From positions 124,001 through 188,000 of the forward strand of contig NC_068570.1 in NCBI RefSeq assembly GCF_025698545.1: DNA of 64,000 nt, written 5' to 3'. The notes beneath the pieces were generated by a model. It was not told the DNA's origin. It worked only from the letters and a program-made list of their open reading frames with translations, and did not search any database. Shown here one piece after another: positions 24,073-36,356 of this stretch. Source of the stretch: Gossypium raimondii (lineage: Eukaryota; Streptophyta; Magnoliopsida; Malvales; Malvaceae). Made by a program: the position numbers and the translations under genes. Within the stretch, counting starts at the first letter, position 1, and the number at the start of each line of letters is the position of its first letter.

Positions 24073-26392
24073 GTTTAGAAATCAATTTGAAGCACTCAAA
24101 TTTTGATTTAACTCATCTTGATAACAAAAAGTCAAATCAAATTTGTATTACTTCAATCTAAATTAATCTAATCCCAAACTGATATGAACTCAAATTTGAT
24201 TCAAATCAAAACGACCTGAACCTAAAATAATTGAAGGAGTAACTTGAAATAACCCAAGCTTGAAGTGACCAAACTCGTGAAGACATGGTCTGCAATACCT
24301 CCAACCTCAATCTTGAATGATCCAAGATCAAAACAACTCAAACCCAAAATTTAAAACAATCCAAATCAAAATTTACATAAATCATAATAATTTAAATTTT
24401 TTAAATTCCAAATGTATTGATTTCACAATTAGCCTCATTTAAAATTAACCCGGGACAGCCAATTGGGAGATTATTATGTTAAGCAATAATATGAAGAAAA
24501 TTCAGAAGACTTCTAGTGATTATATGCATGCTGCCGTCAAAGACTGACATTCCTTTGTTTCAAACGATAATGTTTTTGTCAAAAGTATTTGTTGTCACTT
24601 AACACTCTTCAAATTCCCATTTTAAAGTTACATTCAATTAATTTTCCTACACTCTATGATATGATAACCTTTTTTTTTGTTTGTTTGTTTTTTCTCTCGT
24701 CCAGATTCTTCACATTTCAATTTGGTTTATTTGAGACCATAACCAAACCTGGTACGATGGTTCCCTGTCAGATGCGATAAAAGATCATAGTTAAACTCAA
24801 TTGGTAGGTCGAGACTCGAGAGGAACATGATTGTCTTATTGCAACTCAGTATAGAAACTCAACTTAACTCTTCCATACAGTCCAAACTCAAACTTACCCA
24901 CAAATTGAACAAATCTCAGAACTAAAATTGAACATAAACGCCCAAAAACAGCATACTGTGTTGATATCTCTGAAAGCAAATCCATGAGATGATGTTAGCA
25001 TTTTGACCGATGATTGCTTTTGGAGTTTATCTCCCTACCCAGAAAAAGGCATCAACATGATTGGGTCCATCTTGTTTTTTGTTTTTTGGTTAAATACCGA
25101 CATCACTAATATCGCCAAAGTAATCTTATCCATGCATGCATCATGAATTTTCAACCCCGCATGTCCTTCTCCCAAAATCCTTGGTTCATGGCGGGTAGGG
25201 CCGTTGATTGATCCGAAAATTTTTCTTAATGTTGCAGTACAAGTGAAACATACTTAAAATTAAACGATAGTTACAGCGGTAGAATCTAAATGATACACCT
25301 CTTGCTATTTGGTTGAAAACCCTAATGGCTTAAACTTTAAGACCACTCACATTTAAACAGCAAAATGCTTTTTTTGTAATTGTTATTCGATGTTAGTTAT
25401 ATACCATAAATCACTCACTAAATATTTAGATTTTAGACCAAAAATATAAGTGTGTGTAATACAAAAGCACCCATCATTTTCGTTATTTGATATCGAAACA
25501 GCTGGTTCACGCGTGGACCAACACGAGGTTATGATACATTCATCCTTACCATATTAATACATGTGAACTTTATAACAAAAAAAAAGTGGGTTTTATTCGC
25601 CGACTATGTTGAAACAAAATTACAAAATATTCAAAAGAGTTTCAAGAGTAGAAGCATGAAACAAGGTTATTAATGTGACCAATAAGATTTTTAAACAGCA
25701 TGGGATTTGTTGAAATGATGAAATTCATATTACTACGCACCCAAATGAGATGTCATCATGGTATTGCTATTATTCCAACAATGTGAATAAAGGAAAACTT
25801 TAACCATTTTATTGATGCATTTGCCTAATGTGTTTAAATTCAACATTTTAAACTGGCAATTAAGTAATGGAGTATCAGCACACTGATTGCAGTTTACAAC
25901 ATTGGGAAACGACTGTCGCTGAATAAAGCCCAAAAATTTGTAGATTTTTACTGAAACTCAGGCCCAGTAATTTGTAGAAGACTATAATGAACCCAACCAT
26001 AGGAATTTCAGTCTTTTAGCCCAGAATTTTGTGGATTTGCTAAGTGCCTGAAAACAAAGACGACCCAGGCCGGCCTAATGAAATGAGCCCAATATCCATA
26101 TTTTTGTTATAAACTAATGATAAATTTGGTAAACTAATATAAGGTAATATCTAAATATTAATTTAGTACAAATAAAGTTTAATAATTGCAACCAAGTATA
26201 AATATTAAATAGTATCTTAGATACATGTCTTGAATGTAACTCAAATATTTTGTTAAAGGACTGTAACGAGCAATGGGAAGAAGGGACTTAAGATTGGGTG
26301 TATGGGGTGAGCCTTCTACTTCAGGTTAGTTAGCCTCCAATTCTTTTGGTTTAATGAAAGTTGCTCTTTATTCTAAAAACAATTATAATTAA

Positions 26393-27419
26393 GGGCCCGT
26401 TTGTTTACATGTAAAAAGTTTTATGAAAAAATATTTTCTACATTTTCTTATGTTTGTTTCACAGAAAATAGTTTGGTTAACGGAAAATGACTTACAGGTC
26501 AACATAAAATAAACCCTTTTTCCTGTCAAAAGGGTAAGTCATTTTCCGGAAAAAAGTACCTCTATAGATAATTTTATTTTTATATAAAAATTAATTTAAA
26601 TCAAGCTTAATATTATTATATTGATAATAATTTTTATTTTTATTTTAAAATATTTAAAATTACTAAAATATTATATTTTTCAATATTATTAAACATACAT
26701 ATTTAATTCTTTATATTTAGTCATATAATAAATTATTAAATAATAAATATAATTTATTATTTTAATAAATTATTTAATATTCAATTTTATTTTAATAATA
26801 AATTTTAAAAATAATAATTTTAAATAAATTATTCACATATTATTATTAAAATATTCAATATTAATATTTTAATAATAAATATTTATTACAATTATAAATA
26901 TATTAATAAATGTTTTGTAGTATAAAGGTTAGAATATGCCATAAGTCTATGTATACTTCATCGATTTACAATTTAGTCTTTGTACTTTTATTTTCAAAAA
27001 TTTTGTCCATTTACTTTTCAAATTTAAAATCAAGTCCAATTGTTGACATCGTTAAATTTTTTGTCAATTTTGTTGATGTCACATTTAAAAAAATCCTCAC
27101 TTGTTAGTCATGTAATTAAAAATGACGTTGTAATGAACTGAATTTAATACAATATTTTTAATATATGCAAAAACAATGTAAAATATAAAATTATAGATAA
27201 AAATAAATTCAATTAAACAATGAAAAATAAGAAAATCTCAAATGTATGTTTGTTTTATTGAAAACGACTTTTATGATATATTTTTAAGAAATTGACCAAA
27301 CAATGAAAATATTTTACATGATTCATACAAACACTAGAAAATATTAACTTTTCTAAAAAATAAATCATTTTCCGTAAATCATTGTTCGAAAGTCATTTTC
27401 AATTGAAACAAACGAGTCT
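26393..27419. mobile_element. Non-autonomous DNA transposon-like element
   Basis: The left end GGGCCCGTTTGTTT and the reverse complement of the right end, AGACTCGTTTGTTT, form imperfect terminal inverted repeats. Further in, both ends carry GGAAAATGACTT/GAAAATGACTTT motifs. The interior is extremely AT-rich and non-coding. A 27-bp direct match (AAGTATAAAYATTAAATAG plus flanking bases) lies outside each end, at about 26193 and 27420, too far from the left end to be a plain target duplication. The family is uncertain. Confidence 0.5.
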
Positions 27420-28396
27420 AAGTATAAACATTAAATAGTATCTTAATATTATTCAGGTAAAAGTAAACTTAAATAATCATAATATTTAGTAAAATTGAGC
27501 ATTTACCTTATTTTTGTTTTTCCTGAATTTTAGAAATTAAGATTATCGCGAATTTAAAAATATTTCCAAACACACCCTTACATAATTCAAGTCGAAAAAG
27601 TTATTTTTATACAATAATAGTTGTATTTTAATTTTAGGACATATTTATTAATTTTAAGAATATAATTATATGTTGTTTTATTAATATCATTTAAATAACT
27701 TGAAAATTGTATTCATTAGAGATAATTTCGAATACATTTTGACTTAATAAATATTTAACTAAATTACTAATATTTATTATTAATTATTCATATAAATATT
27801 TTTCGATCACAAAAAATATTAATATAAGTAGATAAAATTACATATATCGTATTATTAAATTGGACTAATATATTATTAATGCGCATAATTTTATTAGGAG
27901 TCATATTTTTAATTTTATTAGTACCAATTTTTTTTTGGGTTAAAATAAAAATAAAAATTCTCTCTTAATTTACGCGGTTAAAACTTTTATAACATAAAAG
28001 CCTAAGCTAGCTTAAAACTTTCCTCTAAATCCCACACTGACTAACGAGACAAGCAAGGAGCTGACGTTTTGTATATAAATTAGATACGCGTCTACTGGAA
28101 AAATCATGATCCTTCAGGCAGTTAACGGGATATGATGAGTGGTCATTACTCGCAAGGCATGCGGGAAGAGTGTCCGCCCCAACGCCTGGTTACGACACTT
28201 GGGCACTCCCCTTGTCACCACCTGATCCCAATCTTGAAGGAAAACACCCAAATTTTTAATCTAGTTTAAAATTTTCATTAACATAAGCTTTTCATTAGAT
28301 AAAACTAGGGATTACAAATAAACGAGTACGTAGATTACATAGCATGAACGTCTGCTTAACTATTTGATTCATAGTTCATGACTCAGCAATGGGTTA

Positions 28397-28873
28397 CTAA
28401 AACCCAAAGCAAACCATCAATGTAAATAGACAAACCAAGGCAACACTTGGAATCCCAGTCTTCTCCTTTTTAACCCCATTTTCGAAAGCAACGTTTTCCA
28501 TTGAGCCCCTTTGGTTGGTGCCCCCAAATGGCTGACTGATACTAGAAAACGGCTGATTAAACCCGGCAGAGTAAGGCTGGTTCGTAGCCGAATACGGCTG
28601 GTTCAACCCTGACGATAGTGGCTGGTTAATGCCTTCTTGTGGATAGTTTGGGTCTTTCTGCTGTTGATAACCCAGTTGGGATTGTTTCCCGTTGTTCCCA
28701 ACAGGTTTAGCAAATGGAGCATTGTTGCTCACAGGTTCAGCATTGTTCGCTTCGTTTTCAGGGAGGCTGGTTGTAGTTGCTTCTGCCTTGGTTAATGCGA
28801 TTGGGATAGTGAAACAGAGTACCACAAGACATAAAAGGAGACAGGGATTTGGGGTTTTGAATATTTCCATCAT
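28397..28873 (-). CDS. Small secreted Asn-Gln-Pro repeat protein with hydrophobic C-terminus
   Basis: Single-exon, 158 aa, family not recognised. Residues about 10-28 (LLLCLVVLCFTIPIALT) form a signal peptide. The middle is low-complexity and rich in Asn, Gln, Pro and Ser, with repeats of the form NQPYSA / NQPFSS / SQPFGG (about residues 81-118). A short charged spacer (GVKKEKTG) is followed by a hydrophobic C-terminal run (SVALVCLFTLMVCFGF). Signal peptide plus polar repeats plus hydrophobic tail is the layout of GPI-anchored wall or plasma-membrane proteins, so an extracellular structural role is likely but not shown. A TATATAAA box lies about 55 bp upstream (28927-28934, minus). The second Met codon directly follows the first; either could be used. 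Confidence 0.75.
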   Translation of the reverse strand: MMEIFKTPNPCLLLCLVVLCFTIPIALTKAEATTTSLPENEANNAEPVSNNAPFAKPVGNNGKQSQLGYQQQKDPNYPQEGINQPLSSGLNQPYSATNQPYSAGFNQPFSSISQPFGGTNQRGSMENVAFENGVKKEKTGIPSVALVCLFTLMVCFGF

Positions 28874-28907
28874 TGTGAAAAAAAGATTAAGCTGTTATGG
28901 ATTTTGA

Positions 28908-30297
28908 TGCTACACGACTAGGATGGTTTATATAGAGAATGAAAACCGTAAGGACCATTAAAATTGAAAATGGAGCAGTTGGATGTACTAGGAATGTAAT
29001 AAACAGAGGATAAGTAAGGAGTTGGTAGGAATATGGTCAAATTATGATTTTGGTCCTTCTAGTATATGCTTAAAATTGGTATTTTGTCAATGTATTTTAA
29101 GTTAACATAGTGTAATTGGTCTATTTTTTTATAATTTCATTAATTAGTCGAATAAGTTCACTATTTTTTTGTCAAAATGTTGAAGTGGGTTTCCTAAAAT
29201 ACACTTTCCAACATTGGAAAATTTATGCAAACAAAATGAATTGAAATAGGTGTTTCTAAAAAAATTTGTGTCAACATTTTAATCAGAATAGTTAATAATG
29301 TTCACTATTTCGATTAATTAATGACATTATAAAAGTAGAGAGATTGAATCGTGTTAAAAGGTTAATATACCATTAGGTACTTGAGTTGGTTTGAATATTT
29401 AATTTGGTATCCAACCAAATGACATCATGTGGCCTAATGAATGTTTGACAAGTGTGTTCTAATACAAAAACACAAGTACTTAATCGAGACAAAAAAGCTT
29501 TGGTATCAAAGCTAATCATCGAAGCTAAACTTAAGTACCAAATTGAATATTGAAACTAAACTGAAGTACAATATAATGTATTAATCCCATGCTAAACTAC
29601 GGTATAAAAACTAAATTTAAAATTTAAATATAGTAGAAGGACTAGAATCATAAATTGACCTTAAAAAACACAAGTCATAATGTAACAAATTCAACCGTAC
29701 ATAATAAACAACTATTTTGAATAGGTAAAAGATATGGCCACATCAATTGAAGTTTGGTTTCAGCCTTTCAGTTGAGTGTAGTAGGCATAACCAATTCAAT
29801 ACAACTTTACTAGTTCTGTATTTTGATATAATATAGCGAAAATGGTGCATTTAGGGATGGTGTGTATTTCTTAATGTGTAAAATGGAAGAAAAATAAAGC
29901 CTTTTTGCAGACATGTTAATGCATATTATGGGAAGCAGATGGAATTATGATATGGCGATTTCAACTTCTGTCTTGGATAGCATGCAAGTTTACTGCTAAT
30001 AAGAAACTTAATTGTGGATTAGGGTGTGATAAAAAAATTAAATATTAAACTCGTTACTAACATGTGTGCTCCAAAGGAAATGCTTGATTTTATATAAAAG
30101 CATCCCTTAAAGTGCAAAGTATGTTACTATCTTTGTCATAGAAATACTTGTAATCTGGATAAGTAGAAAGGCCATTTATCTTTTATAAATATATTAGAGA
30201 AACCCATTTTATGTCACTTGCAAAGAGCCGAGCTATGGAATTACACTAATCAGATTTGCCTCTACCTTGGCTTTCTTCAAAACTGACCTTACCCCTT
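28908..30297. other. Intergenic between the NQP-repeat gene and glucanase copy A
   Basis: AT-rich; contains a hairpin MITE (29095-29359) and no gene-like frame. Confidence 0.6.
29095..29359. mobile_element. Hairpin-type MITE
   Basis: The two halves are inverted copies around about 29220. The left arm TTTTAAGTTAACATAGTGTA ... TCATTAATTAGTCGAATA pairs with the reverse complement of the right arm, TTTTAACACGATTCAATC ... TCATTAATTAATCGAAAT. Non-coding. Confidence 0.65.
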
Positions 30298-32288
30298 TTA
30301 ATTGAAACTAATTGGGTATTTCTCCTGTTTGCTTGGGAAAAACAGCCCCCAATGTTTCTCATATGCCGGTTCTTTATTCTTCTCATCAAACATCGCAAAC
30401 AAGTAAACTTAGGCTTCCTCGGAGTCCCCTTGCGCTGATTCACATGTCGAACCAAATTCGTTTTATAAGTCTTCGCATTATTAACACTTGTATCCGTTCC
30501 ACCGGCCGATGGCCACCCACTTTCCGAAACAACAATGTCCAAACTTCCCCCACCAGCCCTCTCCAAGGCAGCGTAAAATGCATCCAACATCGCGTCGAAA
30601 AGGTTCTGGTACAGATATGGACCATCTGTCACAACGACAGACGGTGCCGTAAAGAGAGCATAGTCAACATCTCTTGGATTTTCCATGTGGCTAAAGTAGG
30701 GATATGTGCATTAACAAGTAATGGAGCTCCGTTGTTCCTCAAGAAGGTTATGACTCGACCGAGAAGTTGTTGGTAATCGCCACGAAGTTTGCCTTGCGAC
30801 GGAGGGTAAGATACCTCCATAGCACCGAAAAACGTAGCCGTAGAAACTTTGATTTGGTTCCCTAAGCCTGCTTTAACTATTGCTTTATGAACGTTCTGCA
30901 TTGCTGGGAAAAGGAACCGAGCAAATGGATCCTGTGGCTTTACTTCGTTCCCAATAGTAGCGACGTATCGAAAATTAACAGTGCTGTATCGCCTGATGTT
31001 ATCTTGAACCCATCGATCAGCATTGGCTTGACTAGCTGCAAGGTATTCGAGTCTCGGATTCGAAACATCTAATAGCAGCTTGATGTTGGTACTTGGTACC
31101 TCCGAGGGCTCGTAGGGCAGTTTTATCGGGAGCATAGAGTTTGTTGGATGCCTTTACTTTTGTAAATGTCGATTACTTCGGCAGCTGGTGGCAAGTTATT
31201 TCCCATCATTCCATAACAAACTCCAACTTGGGCATCTGCATGATGTTAATTCCACAATGCCTTAATTTTAAAATCAAATGTTTTACCCTTTGAATAGCTT
31301 CGGAAATTGGAGATGAAATTCAAAACTGAGGATTTGTGTTTTATTACTTTATTTGTGTACACATGAAACTTTAATTATTAATGATTACTGATTATTAAAA
31401 GTTTCGTTAAATTAATCTAATTTCATAAATTTTAAAATTATATATAAACTTTGATTTGGTCCAATTATACACATAAAACTTTAATTGTAATTCAAACATA
31501 TACACAAAATTATCATTTAGGCCTTTTAATTTTTTAAAATTTTAAATTAGTAAAGGTAAAATTTTACTTTGACCCCTAAAATTATAAAAATTTGATTTAA
31601 TCCTTTAAAATTATACAAATATATACTATAAAAATTAAAATTTCATAAAAAATTATTCGACTTAGCCCTTGCATATACATAAGACTTTTATTTTGATTAA
31701 ATTATATACCTTTCAAGAAATAAATACATTAAATAATTTCTATATTGGATAAATATAATAATTTCTATATGCAATATATAAACATAAAATGATGCTATAT
31801 TAATTAATAATTTGTAAAATTATATTAAATCAAAATAAAATTTATCTATAACTTTGAAATTTATCTCTTGAAAATAAAATGATGAAATTACATCTTAACT
31901 CTTAAAAATATAATTTAATTTCGCTAGAAGAAATTTTAGCATCACCCTATTTGAATTCAAATATTTGAGATGACATTATTAGGATAGGCAATAATAAAGA
32001 GCAAAAATTAATCTTTATAAACCATAAAACAAATATAGAAATGAGGAGTTAAGCAATCATAATTACCGACAAAAAGATGAAACCAATGTTGATTTTTTAA
32101 AAATAAAATATTCTCTCAAAAATTTATAATTTTATTTTATCCCAAAAATATTTTTTAGTTTTACGTCTGTATATAGAGGTATAAATAATTCATAAAGAAA
32201 CACAAAAGAGACCTGTGGTTTTGAAGATAGCCATTAGCAACGCACAAAGAAGAAGCAGCATAGTTGAATGCATGATGGCATTGGCCAT
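30298..32288 (-). pseudogene. GH17 beta-1,3-glucanase copy A, decayed
   Basis: Relic of a PR-2 type endo-beta-1,3-glucanase. Exon 1 (32288-32213) is intact and encodes a signal peptide starting [10 protein letters not shown]. Exon 2 (31235-30298) is broken. Compared with copy B it has a 5-nt deletion (near 31148), a 7-nt duplication GTACCAA (near 31094), an in-frame 3-nt insertion before GNEVKP, a 2-nt insertion (near 30701) after LLVN, a 6-nt in-frame loss, and a 13-nt deletion (near 30407) near the C-terminus. Three frames must be joined to read the protein. The nucleophile motif SESGWPS and the donor-acid motif GNEVKP are still visible, in different frames. It is closest to copy B. The promoter and intron are still recognisable, so decay is recent. 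Confidence 0.85.
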
Positions 32289-33295
32289 TGGCTAATAAAA
32301 GATTTTACTATTCTGGAAGTGCTGCGATGCCTCTAACGCCAACTCTCACCACCCTTTTATACAAAAATTATTGTCTGTGGTTACTTCCTGGAAAATTAGG
32401 GTACATAAATTAAAACTCTTACCACCATTAATTGAAGCCTAACTTTGCAATTTGTTTACTGGCAGTTTGCGAGTGCCCTGCCCCCTCCTATACTTCAAAG
32501 AAAAGTCTTTGGGTCATCATCTCCATTTCTTTTTTATTATTAATAATATTACTCCGTGATGGACGCTGAGAGAAAAATGAGTGATTGGTAAGTAAACTTA
32601 TTAGAGGCTTGTAGTTACGTTGGTCCATGTTTGAATGGAAGACATAAGAAATACTTGTCGCATGTAGCTGAAGGGCATATTTTTATTATATCAGTCTTTA
32701 TCTTCAAAGACCCATTGAATAAGGGTGAGTTTGGGGTTTGGATAGACGATTGGGTGCAGTGCGGTGCGTTTAGCTTACTTTTTGTTTCACACTACAATAT
32801 CGCTATAGTATTTAATCTCCTCGCCATCACTGTTTTTACACTAACCATAGACAAACGCACCGCCCATCCAAACTTACCCTAAGTAAGTCGGATGGAAATC
32901 CTTCAGTTTACTAAAATTACTATATATATATTAATACCAAAGTCTTTTTTACACACATAAATTATGAATCAATCAATTATAATAGTATTTGTAAATGTAT
33001 TTTTTTTAAATATACGGTTTATAAAAAAAATAAAAGGTTTAATTTAGTGCTAGTACTTTAAAAATATCCAATGTGATACTTGAACTATAAATTTATGTAT
33101 TATTTAATACTTATATTTTCATAAAATGTCTAACCTGATACTTAAACTATCATCCTATATATTATTATGGTATTTTTATAACTATGAGAAACCCATTTTA
33201 TTTCACTCGCAAAGAGCTGAGCTCTGGAATTACAATAATCAGACCACATTTATTGCCTCTACCTTGGCTTTCATAAGAAAATGGCCTTACCCCTT
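32289..33295. other. Intergenic between glucanase copies A and B
   Basis: Holds the copy A promoter (TATAAAA at 32355-32361, minus), a Tourist-like MITE (32720-32882) and an AT-rich tract (32900-33180) also loosely present at about 36050-36170. No gene. Confidence 0.6.
32720..32882. mobile_element. Tourist/PIF-Harbinger-like MITE with TAA target duplication
   Basis: The ends GGGTGAGTTTGG and (reverse complement) GGGTAAGTTTGG are inverted repeats. GGTGCGTTT occurs inside both ends. TAA flanks both sides (32720-32722 and 32880-32882), the size and sequence typical of PIF-Harbinger insertion. The interior is about 157 bp and non-coding. Confidence 0.75.
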
Positions 33296-35213
33296 TTAAT
33301 TGAAACTAATTGGGTATTTCTCCTGTTTGTTTGGGAAAAACAGCCCCCAATGTTTCTCATATGCCGGTTCTTTATTATTCTCATCAAACATCGCAAACAA
33401 GTAAACTTCTATTGCTTTTCCAGGTTTCCTCGGAGTCCCCTTGCGCTGATTCACATGTCGAACCAAATTCGTATTGTAAGTCCTCGCATTATTAACACTG
33501 GTAGCCGTTCCACCGGCCGACGGCCACCCACTTTCCGAAACAACAATGTCCAAACTTCCCCCACCAGCCCTCTCCAAGGCAGCGTAAAATGCATCCAACA
33601 TCGCGTCGAAAAGGTTCTGGTACCGATATGGACCATCTGTCACAACGACAGATGGTGCCGTAAAGAGAGCATAGTCTAGACGAACATCTCTTGGATTTTC
33701 CATGTGGCTAAAGTAGGGATATATATTAACAAGTAATGGAGCTCTGTTGTTCCTCAAGAAGTTTATGACTGGACCGAGAAGTTGTTGGTAATCGCCACGA
33801 AGTTTGCCTTGAGACGGAGGGAAAGATACTTCCATAGCACCGAAAAACGTAGCCGTAGAAACTTTGATTCGGTTCCCTAAGCCTGCGTTAACTATTGCTT
33901 TATGAACGTTCTGCATTGCTGGGAAAAGGAACCGAGCAAATGGATCCCATGGCTTTACTTCGTTCCCGACAGCGATGTATCGAAAATTAACGTTGCTGAA
34001 TCGCCTGACGTTATCTTGAACCCATCGATCAGCATTGGCTTGACTAGCTGCAAGGAATTCGAGTCTAGGATTCGAAACATCTAATAGCAGCTTGATGTTG
34101 GTACCTGCGAGGGATAGTAGGGCAGCTTCGTTGGGAGCGTAGAGTCGCGATTGTTGGATGCCTTTTCTTCTGTAAATATCGATTACTTCGGATGGTGGCG
34201 GCAAGTTATTTCCCATCATTCCATAACAAACACCAACTTGGGCATCTGCATGACATTAGTTCCACAATGCCTTAATTTTAAAATCAAACATTTTACACTT
34301 TGAATAGCTTTTCGGATTGGACTCTAAAAACTCAAAACTGAGTTCAATAGAATATTTTAACGTAAATCTTTTATCACTTTGCTCGTGGTTCACTCCATAC
34401 TCACAAAGTCACAATATCGATTACAGAAAGTATCTGCTAGGAGTTTAGGGGACAACGATTTACTCCTACCAATGGTGCGTGAGATATAAAAAAAAATACA
34501 GATTTTCAATTTTTAAAATTCATAAAAATATTTGTCTTGTTGTCTGGTGATTAGTGATTTTTAAAAGTTTCCCCAAATTAATCTAATTTCATAAAATTTA
34601 AAATTATATATAAACTTTCATTTGATGCAATTATATAAATGAAAATTTGATTATGGTTGAAATATATACATGAATCCATGCCCTACACTGAAACCTTTCA
34701 AATTATAAAATTTTAATTTAATTTTTAAAAATTATAAAAATATGAGCTATTAAAATGATGAAATTATATTTTATTCTTATAAAAATTATAATTGAATTCG
34801 CTTCAAACATCTAACTTCACCCTATTCAATTCGAATATTTGAAGTTACATTGTTAAAAGAAATAATTACAAACAACAAAAATATTAACCTTTATAAACCA
34901 TAAGTCGGATATAGAAGGAAAACTCCAACATTTATAAATACCGAAAAAGACGAATATAGAAAATATGTCAGTTACGCCAAAAAAATACACATATGACAGA
35001 TGTTGATGTTTTTAGAAAAACGAAATATTCTCCCAAAATTTATAATTTTATTTTACCTCCAAAAATAGTTTCTAGTTATGGGTCTGTATAAATGATTCAC
35101 TAAGAAACATAAAGAGTGTAAAGAACGAAAGGGAGACCTGCGGTTTTGAAGATAGCCAACAGCAACCCAGAAAGCAGAAGAAGCATAGTTGAATGCATGA
35201 TGGCATTGGCCAT
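33296..35213 (-). CDS. GH17 endo-beta-1,3-glucanase copy B (PR-2 type)
   Basis: Hydrolyses internal 1,3-beta-glucan bonds of callose and fungal walls. Exons 35213-35138 and 34245-33296, intron 892 bp, 341 aa. The signal peptide (residues 1-25, [16 protein letters not shown]) is followed by AQVGVCYGM, the usual mature start. The acid/base Glu lies in [10 protein letters not shown] (about E121) and the nucleophile Glu in [11 protein letters not shown] (about E263). The protein ends KYPISFN with no CBM43 domain and no C-terminal vacuolar extension, so an extracellular acidic-type PR-2 enzyme is likely. The intron just after the signal peptide is the family's usual one. TATAAAA at 35282-35288 (minus). 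Part of a four-copy head-to-tail array. Confidence 0.92.
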
Positions 35214-36356
35214 TGGCTGATAAAAGATTTTATTATTCTGGAAGTGCTGTGATGCCTCTAACACCAACTCTCACCGCCCTTTTTTATACAGAAATTACAG
35301 CCCAGGATGGTGTTCGCTGGCAGGTCTAGTATTCCTATGAAAATTAAGGTACATGAATTAAAACTCTTATCACCATTAATTCAAGCCTAACTTTGCCATT
35401 TGTTTATTGGCAGTTTTTGAGTGCCATGCCCACTCGTATAGTACTCCACTGAAAAGTCTTTGGTTCATCATCTCCTTTTCTTATTTATTTATATATATAT
35501 TGAATACGAAATTAATATCAATGGAAGACTTTGATATAACTCATTAATTCTCTACTCAAACTTCGTTTTTAGTTAACCATTTTCTAGTGTCATTAGGGAT
35601 AATGTCAAATTTAGCTCTTAATATTTATATCTTTTATTAATTTAATCATTATTTTTAATTAAATTTAACTCTTAATCTTTTGAAAATAGTCAAATTTAAA
35701 AAGAGTCGAATTAATTTTTAATAGAAATATAGATTAAAATGTTAAATTTTGAATTTTTTTTAAAATAATAATGATTAAATTTAAATAAAAGGATTAAATT
35801 GATAAAAATATAAATATTTAAAATTAAATTTATTATTATACCCGTAATTAATAATATGACTCCGTTATGGACGCGTTGAAAATGTTGAGTCACGAGTCGA
35901 ATAATGGCATTTTATTAGAGTCTTTAGGTCGGTCCATGTTTGAATGGAAGATATTTTTTTAAGATAAGAAATACTTGCCGCATGTTTGTTGACTAATAGT
36001 AATAATAGTGATGGTAAATATATTTTTAAAAAATATAAAATTTATGAAAAGAAAATAATGTCAAATTACATTTTCACCTGTACTTTTATAAAATATTTAA
36101 TGTGTTACCTATACTTTAAAGATGTATAATGTGATGTCTAAACTATTAAAATTTAATTCAGAAAGTAGTCGGATATATAATAGCCGAAACCATTTTATTT
36201 AACTTAGAAGTGAGCAGAACGCATCCAATTATATAAAATTACAGTAGACATCCACGTTTATTTGCCTCTATATATGGCCTATGCTGCCTTCTTTAGAGGC
36301 GATGACAATGGTAAACTTTAGTATACCCGAGACTGAGAGAAATGGCTTTACCGGTT
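35214..36356. other. Intergenic between glucanase copies B and C
   Basis: Contains the copy B promoter, a hairpin MITE (35596-35843) and AT-rich sequence. No gene. Confidence 0.6.
35596..35843. mobile_element. Hairpin MITE
   Basis: The left arm GGGATAATGTCAAATTTAGC ... ATATTTATATCTTTTATTAA mirrors the reverse complement of the right arm, GGGTATAATAATAAATTTAA ... ATATTTATATTTTTATCAA. About 248 bp and almost fully palindromic. Confidence 0.65.

Larger units (their letters stand above)
21764..28396. other. Long AT-rich intergenic region
   Basis: About 6.6 kb with no supportable gene. Contents: very AT-rich DNA (21880-22440), a short GCGAT repeat (22570-22590), a degenerate AACCCAAATC-rich tract with an exact 54-bp direct repeat (23877-24072), an approximately 1-kb inverted-end element (26393-27419), and a GC-richer patch at about 28110-28240. 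Confidence 0.6.

Noticed and set aside
30256-30776. Plus-strand frames across glucanase copies A and B
   Set aside because: They mirror the conserved GH17 sequence on the other strand and repeat at each copy.
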